Positions 1 to 12,035 of a stretch of DNA of 64,000 bases are shown here, in pieces. The number at the start of each line of letters is the position of its first letter. Within the stretch, counting starts at the first letter, position 1. The DNA is taken from positions 124,001 to 188,000 of the forward strand of contig JAOTON010000041.1 in NCBI GenBank assembly GCA_034440635.1. Direction: 5' to 3'. The notes beneath the pieces were generated by a model. That model was not told the DNA's origin. It did not search any database and saw only the letters and a program-made list of their open reading frames with translations. Made by a program: the position numbers and the translations under genes. Source of the stretch: Lepas anatifera (lineage: Eukaryota > Arthropoda > Thecostraca > Lepadidae).

Positions 1-3000
1 AGCACACGGGAGACCTGAAATCAAGGGGGTCCTGACCTTCAAGCTTAGAATAGATTGGATCTAGATTCCAATCTAATTTAATTCAAATGCACCCTAATTT
101 AGATTAGATTATATTTGATAAGATTCGATTTTTAGATTGGACGTGAGCCTCTCATTTGGGCCAGCCTCCTGGACCTGGCTACTGGCGGTTCATTCTTCGG
201 CTATAGCAGCTCAGCAGGCGCGGCGCTGGTTTCGCGTTCGGCACAGCCGTGTAAAAACGGAACCAAATCTTTTCTGTGCCCCACCAGCGACGAACGCAGC
301 CGTGGAACACTGATGAGATCCGCCAACCCCCGCTGATATGACAGTGATATTGGATTAGCCGCTCGTTTTTCTTAAATGGTTTGTCTTGGTTGAAATGCAA
401 TTGATCTATAGTAGTTAGCGAGTTCAGCATGTGGTATAATGGAGAGGCGCGTTCGGAAAGCTAGAATGTTTTTGTGTTGGGCATATTGTTCCCAACAAGA
501 AACTACAGATCTGAGTTTGGCTTCACATGTTATCAACAGGGCAAGATTCCATCTCTTATCGGTATAAATGCAGTAAATGTTTGGTTGGAGTCTTAATGAA
601 GCCTTGGACAAATATTTGAAATCAGATAGCTGTATTCAAAAGTGATAAAACTCATCCAAATTGCGAGGATTAATCTATGACATTTTTATCTTCTGAGCAC
701 TGTGCCTAAATTTCTCCTTCTCACTTAACTGACCAGTTGAACAGGTCAGCTTCATTCCAAGCCAACATTTAACGACGAGCAATACCAGCAACCATCATAC
801 ACAAGCCTAAAGACGGCGCACACCAAACGAGAAAACGGTACTCGATACCCGCCGACGGAAGTTCCCGCCGCGTGTGGTCGCGTGCCTGTCAGGCGGTCGC
901 CGCCTCCGTCGTCGGCAGCGACGGTCCCGCGGAGACAAACGATAACCAGACGGCACGCGTCGGCGCGGCGTGCCAGACGCCTGATGAACGTCACGGCACG
1001 ATGTCACAGAACGCCACATCACTCGTGGCAGACCTAACTGGTGATACATCGGCCGACGGGCGTCTCACTTTCGTCTTCAGTGGCGCGGAACCAGAGGGGA
1101 TTGCCTGTCACGAGACAAAAGTGAGACGTGAGACGGCGTCGCTTGAGATATTACATCCACTCTACAGCTCTGCATGGAGCTACCGTGTTGAAAAGCTAGG
1201 AGTTGAATGCTGACAGCCGTTTATGAACAGTCTAGGCTTAAGTTCGTTTTGCAGAAATGTTCGAGCCTTACCGGGTCCGGTAATGAGTTTGGAGGGAGTT
1301 GATAGGGGGAGGCTTAGCAATGCACCCACTGACTACCTTAATTTCTGACGACATAAAAGAGAAGTGAGCAGCGGTGGGGGCACCCCCAATTAAAAGTCGA
1401 GTTAGTAGTGGAATGTCCTTAAGATTCTATTTTGTTTCATTTTTAGGACTTTATTTAATTTGTCTGGTTCAATGGGTTTGTATTAAGACTCAAACCAATA
1501 TATTATTGTTTTCTCTTTTTATGACGTGGATATTAACATTGTTTGAACTTCGGGCATCCCCAATTAGGCGCAGATCCAGGGGTAATCCGGTCTTGCCCCC
1601 CAAAGGGTAACAGAGGGGTCGCTTTTGCTCCATCCCTCGAAAGCAAACGAGTGTTTGATAATTGATCGCTCGGGGAGAACGTGCTCGGTGGTAAGAAACT
1701 AAGCGTTTTCGTCCGTTTGGAAGATACTATCTGATTCACTGCAACAGCTTTAACATTGCCGACCGTCGTGGCCACTACTCAACTTTTTTCTCGCCGACAT
1801 AGGTTTGACACTCCAAGCCAACTGGCTGAATCCGCCCCTGCCCGCAACCATTTTCCAAAATCCTCGCATTTTGAAGAGAAGAAAACCTTGAGGTAATCAA
1901 AAAGTCTCTGACGAAGAATGAAGCAATTATTGCAGTGGGAAAACTATAACTATTGTTCTCTCTTCATCCACCTCTAGCTCGTGTCAATATGTTGGTAAAT
2001 TTTTCTAACGAAATCCCTTCAGGCTTTGATGTGTCTTACGAGAGTTATTTCAATTTAGATACCCCAGTGGAGGTAGGCGGTCAGCAGAGGCCAGAAAAGT
2101 ATTCAGTGTGTCACCAATGAAAATGTCAAACCTAAATGTGTCACCAGACCAGGTTCGAAGATATGGCATGATTTGAGTCAGCGGGATACCAATGAACAGC
2201 CTAGTTGTTGAAAAACATTGCGAGCTCAAATTACAGATATCAATTTCGGCGATTTGTTCCTGTATTTGTTTGCAGGAAACGTGTCGGCTAATTTTTGTCA
2301 CCTTGCCAACCTTGGGCTGTCACCATTTAGGTGACAAAATGGTAGCTTTTTCAACCCCTGGCGGTCAGATGCATGTGCTTTAGTGACGTTTAAGACGATG
2401 TATTTCATAAAGATGCAACAAGCCTCCATCCTCCCACCCAATCCCCGGAAAATGTTTTTGCCTTTCTCACACATTGCCATACACACAACATAAATATTCC
2501 ACGAACCCTTCACACTCAGTTATAGATACCAACGGTCTGTGGTTACTGTGTGCCCTGTTGGTGCTTTCTGTTTCGAACGTTTAGTGAAAGGATTCAGGAC
2601 CGACAGCTTCGGTTAAACTAAGTGGCCGCTGGTTGCTAGGCGTAGTGGATATCGAGAAACTCAATCGCCATAAGTTGGCTTCAACTTGGGACCAGGCGCT
2701 GACAATTGACTTCTGAACTCGAGAAGTTAGTCAATGTCCAGACCGTCATATACCACTGAGGGATACCTAGTGCACAACAAGTATGGAACTCGATGAATCT
2801 TGGGACAGCAGAGCTCGTGGAAGATCACAGGTGGGTGACATGACTAGGGGCGGATGCATGGGAGTAAGAAGAACGGCTACTTCCGGTCTGCAGGCCCTCC
2901 GATCTGCAGGGGCTTTCCTTCCTCTGCCGTCCACAGTCGATGTTCATGGATGAGCCACCACCCTGCGAAATGCATAAACTGTGCGGTTCCTGCGTTCTCA

Positions 3001-4008
3001 AGTCGACTTCAGAAGACGGCTCAGGCAGAGACGCTCCAGTTGTTTTGCTGTGCTGTTCTGATAACGGGCACACATACTGCTGGAGAGGCTCCCTCCATTG
3101 TTTTCTTACCCTGTGCTGTTAGCTGCAGGCTCCCTGCTTGAATATTTAGTTGGTTTCTCTCCAAAGAGCAGTGCCCCTGAAAAATCCTACAATTGCTGTT
3201 TCTCGAGAAGACTTTTATTGATATACAAATCCTGAAAATACCTGAATTATGTGTCGGGGGAGGGGTACATTTGCCCTAAGAAAAAACATAGATTCGAAAC
3301 TGGACATTATCCTCCGGTTAGCCTCTCAATGTAGAGTCTTGACACTTGGTATCATTTAGGCTTAGGTTCAGGCGAATTTCTTCCTTCTCAGAGCTGAATA
3401 ACATTGTCTTGCCCTCTTAGCTCTAAGAGGGCAAGACAATTTTTTACACATAATTTTTTTCTATGTCTCCTTACCAGAATCGTATTCCCTTGTTTTTACC
3501 TCAGACCGTTGACTGTTCACCATTGATTTACGGGTTATGGACACTGCTCGTATTTTGCCCCGTAATTTTTAGACATGCTAAGTCACTTACATACGTATTT
3601 AATGAATATGCGGACGCAGCACCTTCTACCAAGCGGTACAAGTTCCAGGCTGCCAGCACGATAACATCATTTCCCGGCCTTTTATAGAATTACCTACATG
3701 TTGCACAATGAGCATCATCCATCTTGATCCCAAATGAGGACAGGCATCTCAACTGCCTGACCCCACACGGACAACTATCTCGAACACGGTAAGCAGCACG
3801 ACAGGGAAATTTAATCAGTCCGTCTTCACCTGTGCGTCATCAGACTTTGAGATGCCCGGGCCCGCCCCGCAGCCTGGCGCCACGTGTTGGTGATTCCTCC
3901 GACCTGCTCTGCCCTGCGGCGGTAGGTCGCGCCGCCCCCTCCCCGCCCCACGGTGCAGACAGCAGGGCACCTCCCGCCGCTGCGCTAACAAGCTCTGTAC
4001 CGACGACA
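1..4008. other. Unassigned DNA, no gene recognised
   Basis: I recognise no protein, RNA gene or complete mobile element here. The background is AT-rich, with short GC-rich islands near 840-1000 and 3840-4013. The second island is the target into which the Transib element at 4014 inserted. Short open frames, such as 113 codons at 872-1213 on the plus strand, arise from the GC-rich islands and show no motif I know. A perfect palindrome at 3403-3440 is listed separately. Confidence 0.6.
3403..3440. repeat. Perfect 18-bp inverted repeat with 2-nt loop
   Basis: Arms 3403-3420 and 3423-3440 are exact reverse complements around the dinucleotide CT. The right arm is followed by a run of T. The loop is too short for a microRNA precursor. 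It may be a DNA palindrome or the remnant of a small fold-back element. Confidence 0.8.
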
Positions 4009-5032
4009 CGGCGCACACTGGGGCAAATGGCCTCCAAAACCGGCCAAAACCTCCAATTTTGACATCTTCAAAATCGGACTTAATCGTTTGGCTCTGACAG
4101 AGAAATGTCCAAAACCTTGGAAAAGCATAATTGTATCCATTGTTCTCTTCTTTAGCCGCTTGCACAGATGCTGGAACACAGCGCATTAAACACGCTGCAG
4201 ATCGGCGTCAAGTTGACTCGAGATGAGGTACACTTTCCGATGCATTATCATCCATGGTCGCAGTCACAAAACCGTTAGTTATTTATATCAATGGAAAGCT
4301 GGGAACGCCCTGAAGACACTCAATGTTGAAAAGTACGAAATTTGACAATAAGAGCCTGGTAGTAGGTGTAACTATTAGGACATGTAAAGCTTCTAACGTA
4401 TTCTAAAATCCTAAACTTCGTTAGACCTGCGAAAAAAACGCACAGCGAGTTTCACTTAGAAATTTATATGTAGTGATGCAATGTTGTGTCCTCTAACCAG
4501 CCGTGAAAAAATTAGCTCGGCATCAGTTGTCCCAGGGGAGATATGTCACTTTTTGTGCGGCAATGTAGTCCAAGTAGCGCGGTGAGGCCGGCGGCTACGG
4601 CGGCCGTCGGCTCATGTTGCGCGGCAATTGGAGTAAGGACGGCTGACAGGGCGCCGTGGTCGAGTCATGACAGGGGAAGGCGGACTTGCAAGACGATGGG
4701 CAGAGATTCAATCTGTGCAAAAACCGATTTTAACACGCGCACTGAGGATGAGGGAAGATCAGAGAAGAGTCACCCATTTGTTCATGGAGAGCTCAAAGCT
4801 ACGACCAGAAGGACGCTGTTAAAAAACAAAAGAGATTTACAGGAATGTTTTCGTGCTACCATGAGTCTGGTCGTCGATCAGCCAAAGGCGGGGGGAGGAG
4901 GCAACGGCACAGCTAATGAAGGAAACACAACCCGTCGTTCTTTCGGAAACGTCCGACAGTTCAGCGAGGTTACTGGGATAAGCCTGGATCTGCTACAAAG
5001 GTTTTCGGTAATATTAGCCTCACTATCATCAT

Positions 5033-5213
5033 CAGGGGCGTAGGCAGGATTTCACTCGGGGGGGGCGGCGCCCCGAAAAGGGCCCCTGCGAAAGCGCCAA
5101 AAGGGCCCTGATGGGTAAAAAGGGCCATGCTTGTTTCAGAATCGTGTCCTCAGGGGGACCCTTCAGCCCCTCAGGGGGCAGCTGTCCCTGCCCCCCCCTT
5201 GGCTACGCCCCTG
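5033..5213. mobile_element. hAT-like MITE, 181 bp
   Basis: The ends are CAGGGGCGTAGGCAGG and its approximate inverse GGCTACGCCCCTG. The flanking 8-bp repeats are ATCATCAT (5025-5032) and ATCATCTT (5214-5221), matching at 7 of 8. Terminal CAGGGGCGTAG and 8-bp duplications are typical of non-autonomous hAT elements. A longer relative with an exact duplication is at 40621-40897. The two share the internal blocks GCGCCCCGAAAA and AAAGGGCCCTGATGGGTAAA. It interrupts the Transib-1 transposase. Confidence 0.85.
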
Positions 5214-5354
5214 ATCATCTTCATCAACAATCGAAATTGAGAAGTATCCGGCCTATGCTGTAGAGACATCGAGGCTGTTTGTAAACGTGTACCCATGGCA
5301 CAGCATACCGGCAACTATACATAAGGTGCAAATGCACGGAGATGTTACTGAAAG

Positions 5355-5591
5355 CAGGGGCGTCGCCACCGGGGGGCCAGGGGGCCTGCCCCCCCACTTT
5401 TTGGCCAAAAATTTCCTGATCTCAGTCAAAATGGGAGAAAACCGGACATTCTTATAACCAGCTGCTGCAGAAGGCAACGAGGAGCCCAAATTCGAACAGT
5501 ATTTGGTCCTAACGTGGTCCTAACGTTTTTTGTCAGCGTCAGTTTGAAATTTGGCTGCCCCCCCCACTTCTTTGCCGGTGGCACGCTTATG
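5355..5591. mobile_element. hAT-like MITE, 237 bp, second family
   Basis: The left end is CAGGGGCGTCGCCACCGG. The right end, read inward, is CATAAGCGTGCCACCGG, so the right terminus has decayed. Flanking 8-bp repeats ACTGAAAG (5347-5354) and ACTGAGAG (5592-5599) match at 7 of 8. The interior holds C-rich tracts but no reading frame of note. It interrupts the Transib-1 transposase, and removing it with one duplication copy restores the frame. Confidence 0.8.
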
Positions 5592-6614
5592 ACTGAGAGC
5601 CTGAAGGTTTCCATAGGAGCATATATGGAGGAGGCCCAGGAGGCAAGGAATAGAGATCACCTTGCATTCAGGCAATATCATACCAGAAAGACATCCATAG
5701 TTGACAATCACTGATCAGTACCAGTACCTGCTTATCACCAATGAACTCGTGGTAACATGATCTCCGATGATATAAAAATCCAGAAGGCCCATGATAACGA
5801 AGGTTTCGAGCCTGGCAATAACCCTATTTATAAGCTGAAAGATTGTGGCACTAACCATTAATAATTCGATGGTGCGTGAGTGGGTACTTGGACTGCTTTA
5901 AGAACTTACCTAGACTTCAACGATAATTCTCGGGGTTAATGGATAGAAGGCTGGATAAAGGGACGTGGGATGTTAAATAGGAGAGTTACACAATGATGCA
6001 AAAGAGGTCGCATGATTTAATGAACATTCCGTGTGAGTTTAATGTGTTGTCTGTTTCCGCATGTTTGTGCTCATTTTATGAGAAGAGTGACGGTAATCTC
6101 TGAAATCGCGCTTAACATTGTTGTGTCAATAAATGCATCTACCGTACATGACCCGAGCAGTTTCGATATGGTTCGGTACTGGATTTAAAGATGTCAGATA
6201 GTGAAAGAATGCATTTGTGCCATTATTTATAATGTGGTACTTTATAGTTAAACCAGAGTGAAGGCTCAGCAAGACCTCTGACCTATGATGACCTTGAATA
6301 TGTCGGATCGGTTTTTGAAATATTACTTTTGTTTTTTTCTTACATTTTAACCGTCACTGGACCCGCCTTATCTGATTCTGCCTCATTGAGTGTCTGCAAA
6401 ACTGGAAAGAACGGAATCGAATTCCGATATTTATAAACCTTAAAAAATAGTCTATCTGATTTGACCTGGTGTGGAAACCCAATGTTTTGTGGCTGGAAAA
6501 TGAAGTTCAGAGCAACAGCTTTCATTTGAGCACAAAAAAGTATTCTTAATCAAAGTATTTTTTAGTTACGAGGTTTTGGCCTATTTTGAAGCCCAGTTGC
6601 CCCAGTGTGCGGCG

Positions 6615-9600
6615 TGGTGCGCTAGGTCTGAGACGTGGCGTCGCGGCGCGGCGAGCCCCGGCCCTGCCACCCACGGGGCAGTCAAATACCGGCCCGCCGA
6701 CGCGACGGCGCTCTGGCAGGACACGCGTCTCTGACGGCGGTCTGAGCTGGGACTGGTGGTGGCAGAAGCAGGGAGATTTTACAGAGCTGTGGAAGCTGAA
6801 GAGGGGGGTTTGATAAAGAAATAAAACGAGAAGTAGGGCCGGACAAACGTGAGTTTAATCCCCATGGCGGGAAACCGCCTTCCGTGTCCAATCTGACCCG
6901 GTGGAGAGGATCCTTAAACACCCACGGCAATGCTCCCTGTAATTGGGTGAGTGTGCCTGTTGGGAGTGGTTCTAGAAAACTAAGAATAAGATCTGGAACG
7001 AGGGAAGAAATTTTATGGCGCGGGGTGGAATCTGAAAACAGTATTCTATAAAGGCGAAAAGTGCGTTCTGCACGATGTCACTGCTAAGCGTGGAAGTATT
7101 AGTGCGAATATGTTAAAAGCTTTTTACGGTCTCACCCGAACATAAGAAAGAGTGATCTATGTCTAGCTAAGCCATATTGGTGGGTTTAACCATTTTGAGC
7201 CCCCTCCCCTTCCCCAGAACCACCCAAGTCCGTTTGAAAACGAAACAGATATTAATCTGATCCATCCTTTCTATGCAGAAGTCACTTCTTCGTGACCAAT
7301 ATTTGTTTATGAGGCTGTTCCGATACCTTCCATGGAAAAGGCTTCATGCAAAGCTACCATATCTTTTTCTAAAATAAGTCAAGTAGTTGACACCAAAAGT
7401 CAAATTATTTCTTAATTTAGCTGCAATGGAAGATTCGACCGACACTCCTTGGATTTGTGACGTCAATTTGACTATTCGGGGTCTTTATAGCCGAATTAAA
7501 CCTGGCATCCTTACTTTCTCCATTTCTTCTGGAGAGCTCTGAAACACTAGCAACGCCATTTATCACGTTAGGAAACTACTTGATACTGCCGGGGTCCTTT
7601 GAGACAGCCAGCTCTCCACGTTCTATTCGTCAGGGACAGACTGCCAGGCGGCCTACATCTGGTGAATAATCATTAACACCTCACCATCCCGAGGGATAGG
7701 TCGGAGCCTTTGCTGTGGCGCCACCGCTACGCTGCGAGAATCATGAATGAGAACACTTGTCCTGGAATATTTCAATTCTCGTTTGGCTAAGGTGAATGAA
7801 CATGATTTGATCTGGCGATATACGAATCGACGGAAAGGAGCAAGCTGGCTATTTTCGTCTTCAGGAAGCTCTGGTATATTCATCTGCTATCCATCCGGTC
7901 CCAGTTTCTGTCACCACAACGCATGTCGCCCCTGCACGCTGCACGGAGCGAACGCAGGCGTCGACGGAAACGTCGGACACCCAACGCGCGCAGACGAGGC
8001 GACGGTAAAAGGGTTCGTCCATTACTGCCGCCAGTGTCGTTGGAGGAGGCGCAAAAGGCTCGTCCAACCAAACACGGTACCTGCAACTTCCAAAGTGTGA
8101 CTTGAACAGCTCAAGTTAACGAGTGCACATCATGCTGTATCTATGTTTTACTTTTCACGATATGCGTGCGACAAGAAATTGGAGAGAGCGCCTCAAGCTT
8201 GCATTTTTTTCGACTCTGAAATCACGCAGCTTTCATCAGTGAGCCGGGGGTGCAGTGTGCTTTGTGCAGAGATGCACGCCGAATTTAGTGCACAGCTGTT
8301 GGGCGGCCACAAGGGTGGATGAAAGTGAATTACCCTTGCAATTATTTTCATTGAAAATTTCTTGACATACATACCAAACAGCGGCTGCAAGGCTAATGCA
8401 AAACCCAACAGCAATGGTGAAGTTTCCAACTCCGCTCAATGCGAAGCAAAGTTCGGATTTCAGAAAATCAAATTATGGTTGTCCAATTTCGAGATCATGT
8501 TTGTGGGTTTAATATTGTGAGATATGCAGTTATTAGAAGATAAAATCAGGGTATGTTTGGTTTTTAACGATTGTACAAGATTGCCTTGCCCAATAATATC
8601 AGGGCCGTCTTCATGGATTTTTCACCGGGGGACATATTCACGCCTGACAACGATCGGGAGGATGGCTAGGGGGTGCGAGACAGAGCCGAGGGCAAAACTA
8701 TGTTGTCCAGGACAGCGGTATTTAGCTAGGTCATCTTCGATTCGCTTGAGAAAATGTGTGTAATGCAAGGTCTAGTAGGAAAATGTTTGGTTCTTTATCT
8801 TGTCACATACATCATTCCTCACGGGAAATTGTTCATGTCCTATTTTCAACTTCCCCAAGCTTGCAAACTCGAGAAGTCTCAGTCTCGCGGACAATACAGC
8901 ATTAGACAAGCTGGAGGGAGATGTGGCTGACCTGGCCTGAGGATGCTGATTATCAGGGGCGTGGGCTTATGTGAACGATTAGGGGCGCACAAGTTCAAAC
9001 AATGTCGATAGCGACCATTTAAAAAGAGATGGCTTGACATGCCGTTCATCTTATCCTTTCCACAGTCCTACCGAACTGTATGACACTAATATCAAGTCTT
9101 TGAAGTGAAAAACTTGAAATGCAAAATATATTTTGAAAACATGTTTCTACGTTGGATTGCGGGTGCCCGGTATATACCCACACTCTACTGATACTGTATA
9201 TTGTTGAAGAGCCATTTGACAGAACGATAAAGGTAAAGGAACACACTGACAAGTTGGATATTAAATATATATTCAAAAGCAAGCATATGCTTGCTGTGTG
9301 TGTGCTTGCTTTGTGTCTGTGTGCTTGCTTTTGAATATATATTTAATATCCAACTTGTCAGTGTGTTCCTTTACCTTTATTGATACTGCATATCTGAAGG
9401 AACATATCTTTAGCCTGCACTAATCTCATGATACAGAGGCAGGTATCAGGTATAATTGATATAAGATTGAAGTGACTAGCCCATCAATCCAAAAGTTTTG
9501 GAGGCGAGATGAAATGACTAAGTGGTCTGGATGGGATATCTGGGTTATCATCGTATTTCTAATAAGGTATAGTGAAAGCAGGAGGCATGTGGTACCTGCA

Positions 9601-10141
9601 GCAAAAGTACTGATTAGTGCCATAGATTTTCCCTTGAAATACTGGCAAAAAACAGGATATGTGAAGAGGGTCTCATACAAAAACAAAAAGTATTAGGTAA
9701 AGGAAAACTCGTCTAATTTACATAATCCATTGTCATCTAATCAACAGCGTATATAATACGCAGACCAAATGAAAAAAATACTACTGTCCAGTCCCATTTG
9801 TGTGGGGCAAGGACCATGCAAGTACATCTGTTTTGCCTGGCTAGCAAAATAAACTCATTCATGCATTTGTCAGCCGTGCACATTTGCCTTCTTCCTTAAC
9901 ATGCACCCATACATGCCATCTAAATCAACGCCTTGTACAAGTCCCGTATTAATTGCCTCTAAAAACCTTGCCAATTCGACTGACCAGTCAATTTTCCTGC
10001 ACCGCAGACCCCGAGGCGGACCGGGTCACGTGACCTGGATCGCCTCAGGGCGAGTGCGGAAGCGAACATGGCTGTTGTCGGTCATGTCGCCGTGCCACGG
10101 CTGCGATGATGTATCCACGAGAACAAGTTGACGTGTGGATA
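6615..10141. other. Unassigned DNA, no gene recognised
   Basis: Nothing recognisable as a gene. There are GC-rich islands at 6615-6740, near 7900-8070 and near 9990-10040 in an AT-rich background. The first is the right half of the Transib-1 target island. A large perfect hairpin at 9227-9380 is listed separately. Open frames of up to 117 codons follow the GC islands and carry no motif I can name. Confidence 0.55.
9227..9380. repeat. 59-bp perfect inverted repeat (fold-back), 36-nt loop
   Basis: Arms 9227-9285 and 9322-9380 are exact reverse complements over 59 bp. The loop is rich in TGTG and TTGC. Similar direct sequences, TGATACTGTATAT upstream and TGATACTGCATAT downstream, flank the structure like imperfect target repeats. 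Identical arms imply a recent origin or gene conversion. A transcript would fold into a long hairpin. Fold-back element or source of small RNA are both possible. Confidence 0.85.
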
Positions 10142-11711
10142 TACACTGAGAAAAAAGTTTACTCCGAAAAACAGTGTTCCATTTGGGTTCAAAATGACTC
10201 CATCTAAGGGCGGCCAAAAACCCCTTTTCGAGAGTTAATTACTCTTTTTAGTTTCCAGTACTTTCATTTTCCGGGGTAACCTGAGCATTTTTTCGAAGCA
10301 CCACTACACGGGGTGTTCTATTACGCATATAAAAGAGTATCGGTATGCCAGATATAAGGGTAGCAAATTAGTGGAGTAACGGTACTCCCACCGAGTAGTG
10401 CCAAATTGACTCCAGTTTCATTGAACTGGTTACTACCCCCGGAGTAACCCAGCCATTACCCTTGAATTAGGAGTAATTCAAGCACCTTTTTACACCCTTC
10501 ATTGTTCTCCGCGACTTTTTCACACACCAAAAATTTGATCGTATCATACAGCCTTTGAGGAGGCATATCCATTTTCGACGACCCCAAGCAACACACTGTG
10601 CACAAGACTTAATAACTACCTATTTGATGGCAGGTTTTCATGTTATATAGCGACCATCAATTGACAATTAAAAGCACAAACGCTGGTGCGCCCTATAGCA
10701 CAATGCATAACGCAAATACTACGATGGGTCAAGCATTTCACAGCAGGAAAATGAGTTTAGACTCACAAGTCATCCACTGAGGCAGAGATCAAACACAATA
10801 AACTTGTCACTTTATTGGTGAAAGAAACATTGAACCTCAACGGTTTATCCTTCATGTTATTTCTGCTTTACAGCAGAAACTCCTTTCCTTCTAAGGCTGA
10901 CTGCTCTCCCCAGTATCTTTCCAAAACTGACTAATTTATGTTCTGAAGTAATTCGATCAAAAACATGTTTTCTTTGTGCCTATTTTCTTGCTTATACTAG
11001 CCCTTTCTGAGTGGATTCTGCATCTCTTGGGCAATTCAAGAGCAAGATGACGCTGTGGAAGGGTCAAACTTGTCAACATTTGCTCTTGCATCTAGAGTTA
11101 GCAGGCCAATTTGAAAATTATGGGCTCCCACTAGATAGTTTGTACCTGACATATTCACTTCACCATTTTTGTAGAGGACATGGGAATGGCTCCATAGATA
11201 ACATTTTCTTTTTACCTGACGCAGAAAGCTTCTGAAAAGAATTTTCTAGCTAGAGCTAGGTGTTAATAGCAATAGGTTAGCAGCAAATTGGTTAAATGAC
11301 TTCCTTTGAAATGGTATACTGACAATATAGAAGAAACAAATAGGCTATCACAATTTATAATTTTTTCACCCATATATGACTTGAAGATTTTGAAGTAATC
11401 AGGATATTCATAAGATGACAGTATGGCATGGATGTGGGCAACTGTAGGCATTGTTCAATATTTGATTTTAAATATTGATTCAGGTTTAAGTAACTTGCTT
11501 TTGACCCTGGCATGAGTAACAAATAGAAAGTTAGAGCTTCATGCTTTTACCTTCCTGATGTATGTCTAAAAGTCTCAAAATTCATTGTAAATGCATTTTC
11601 AAAAAGTGCTGGTGCATGAATCAGATTATGTTTAAGTGGAGAAAACTAGGTCTATACTGAAAAAGGCTTATTTAACATACAGAAAATTGATTTTGAAGTC
11701 CCAGTTCAGTT

Positions 11712-11845
11712 AAAGGCCGGAATGAGCCTGGGTGAAGCCCGGTATCAGCCCGGCATTGGCCTAAATCAGGCCTTCAGGCCCGGTCCAAGCCCGCGGGCCT
11801 GGGCTGGGCTTTTGCCCCGGGCCTAGAAAGTCCCACCTCTACTCT
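11712..11845. repeat. GCCCGG-rich repeat segment
   Basis: Imperfect GCCCGG/GGCCTG units end in TCCCACCTCTA. The same segment occurs in copy B at about 17958-18090, and an inverted relative lies at 63086-63215. Its origin is unknown; it behaves as an interspersed module carried within the TA element. Confidence 0.7.
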
Positions 11846-12035
11846 GCATGCAATGTGCTGCACCTGAACACATGTATGAAAGTAGCCAATTTTGTCCTAT
11901 GCCTATGTGCAAGCTTTCCAAACTGGCCTGAGATGTCAGAATTTTCCCCAAATTATAGTTTCCTTCCATGGAGACAGAGCACCTAAATATAAGGGAGGGG
12001 CACCCATTCAAAGCGGTCATGCTCCACCCCCCATA

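Larger units (their letters stand above)
4780..5713 (+). pseudogene. Transib transposase C-terminal region, interrupted
   Basis: Three segments read as the C-terminal half of a Transib (RAG1-like) transposase. 4780-5032 has LVVDQPKAGG, then NEGNTTRRSFGN and RFSVILASL. 5222-5354 has KYPAYAVETSRLFVNVYPW, then TIHKVQMHG. 5600-5713 has MEEAQEARNRD, then QYHTRKTS and a stop. The blocks (G)NTxRRxF, ETxRLxVxxYPW, HK..xHG and EEAQEARNxD..xxHTRK are those I recall from arthropod Transib proteins. Removing the two MITEs together with one copy of each 8-bp duplication keeps a single frame through all three segments. The Glu in the ETSRLF block is a candidate for the catalytic Glu. The N-terminal half is missing, so this is a pseudogene. 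The family identity is from memory of conserved motifs; no search was run. Confidence 0.8.
4014..6609 (+). mobile_element. Transib DNA transposon (Transib-1), degraded
   Basis: The ends are inverted repeats of about 40 bp with mismatches. The left end begins CACACTGGGGCAAATGGCCT and the right end, read inward, begins CACACTGGGGCAACTGGG. The 5 bp on each side, CGGCG at 4009-4013 and 6610-6614, are identical. Transib elements are known for ends starting with CAC, 5-bp GC-rich target duplications and a RAG1-like DDE transposase. The interior encodes fragments of such a transposase (4780-5713), so structure and coding content agree. Two hAT-like MITEs sit inside it at 5033-5213 and 5355-5591. Only the C-terminal half of the transposase is recognisable, so the copy is defective. 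It lies in a GC-rich island whose two halves are 3840-4013 and 6610-6740. Confidence 0.85.

Noticed and set aside
872..1213. 113-codon frame as a host gene
   Set aside because: Occurs in a GC island, has no motif, no splice context and no supporting pattern.
4543..4780. N-terminal part of the 166-codon frame as transposase N-terminus
   Set aside because: Residues before about 80 show no Transib motif. Only the later part aligns with the family in memory.
10026..10217. Short frames WSHFEPKWNTVFRSKLFSQC at both TA-element left ends (also 16150-16434)
   Set aside because: They are translations of the terminal inverted repeat read inward to outward, repeated with each copy, not a conserved gene.
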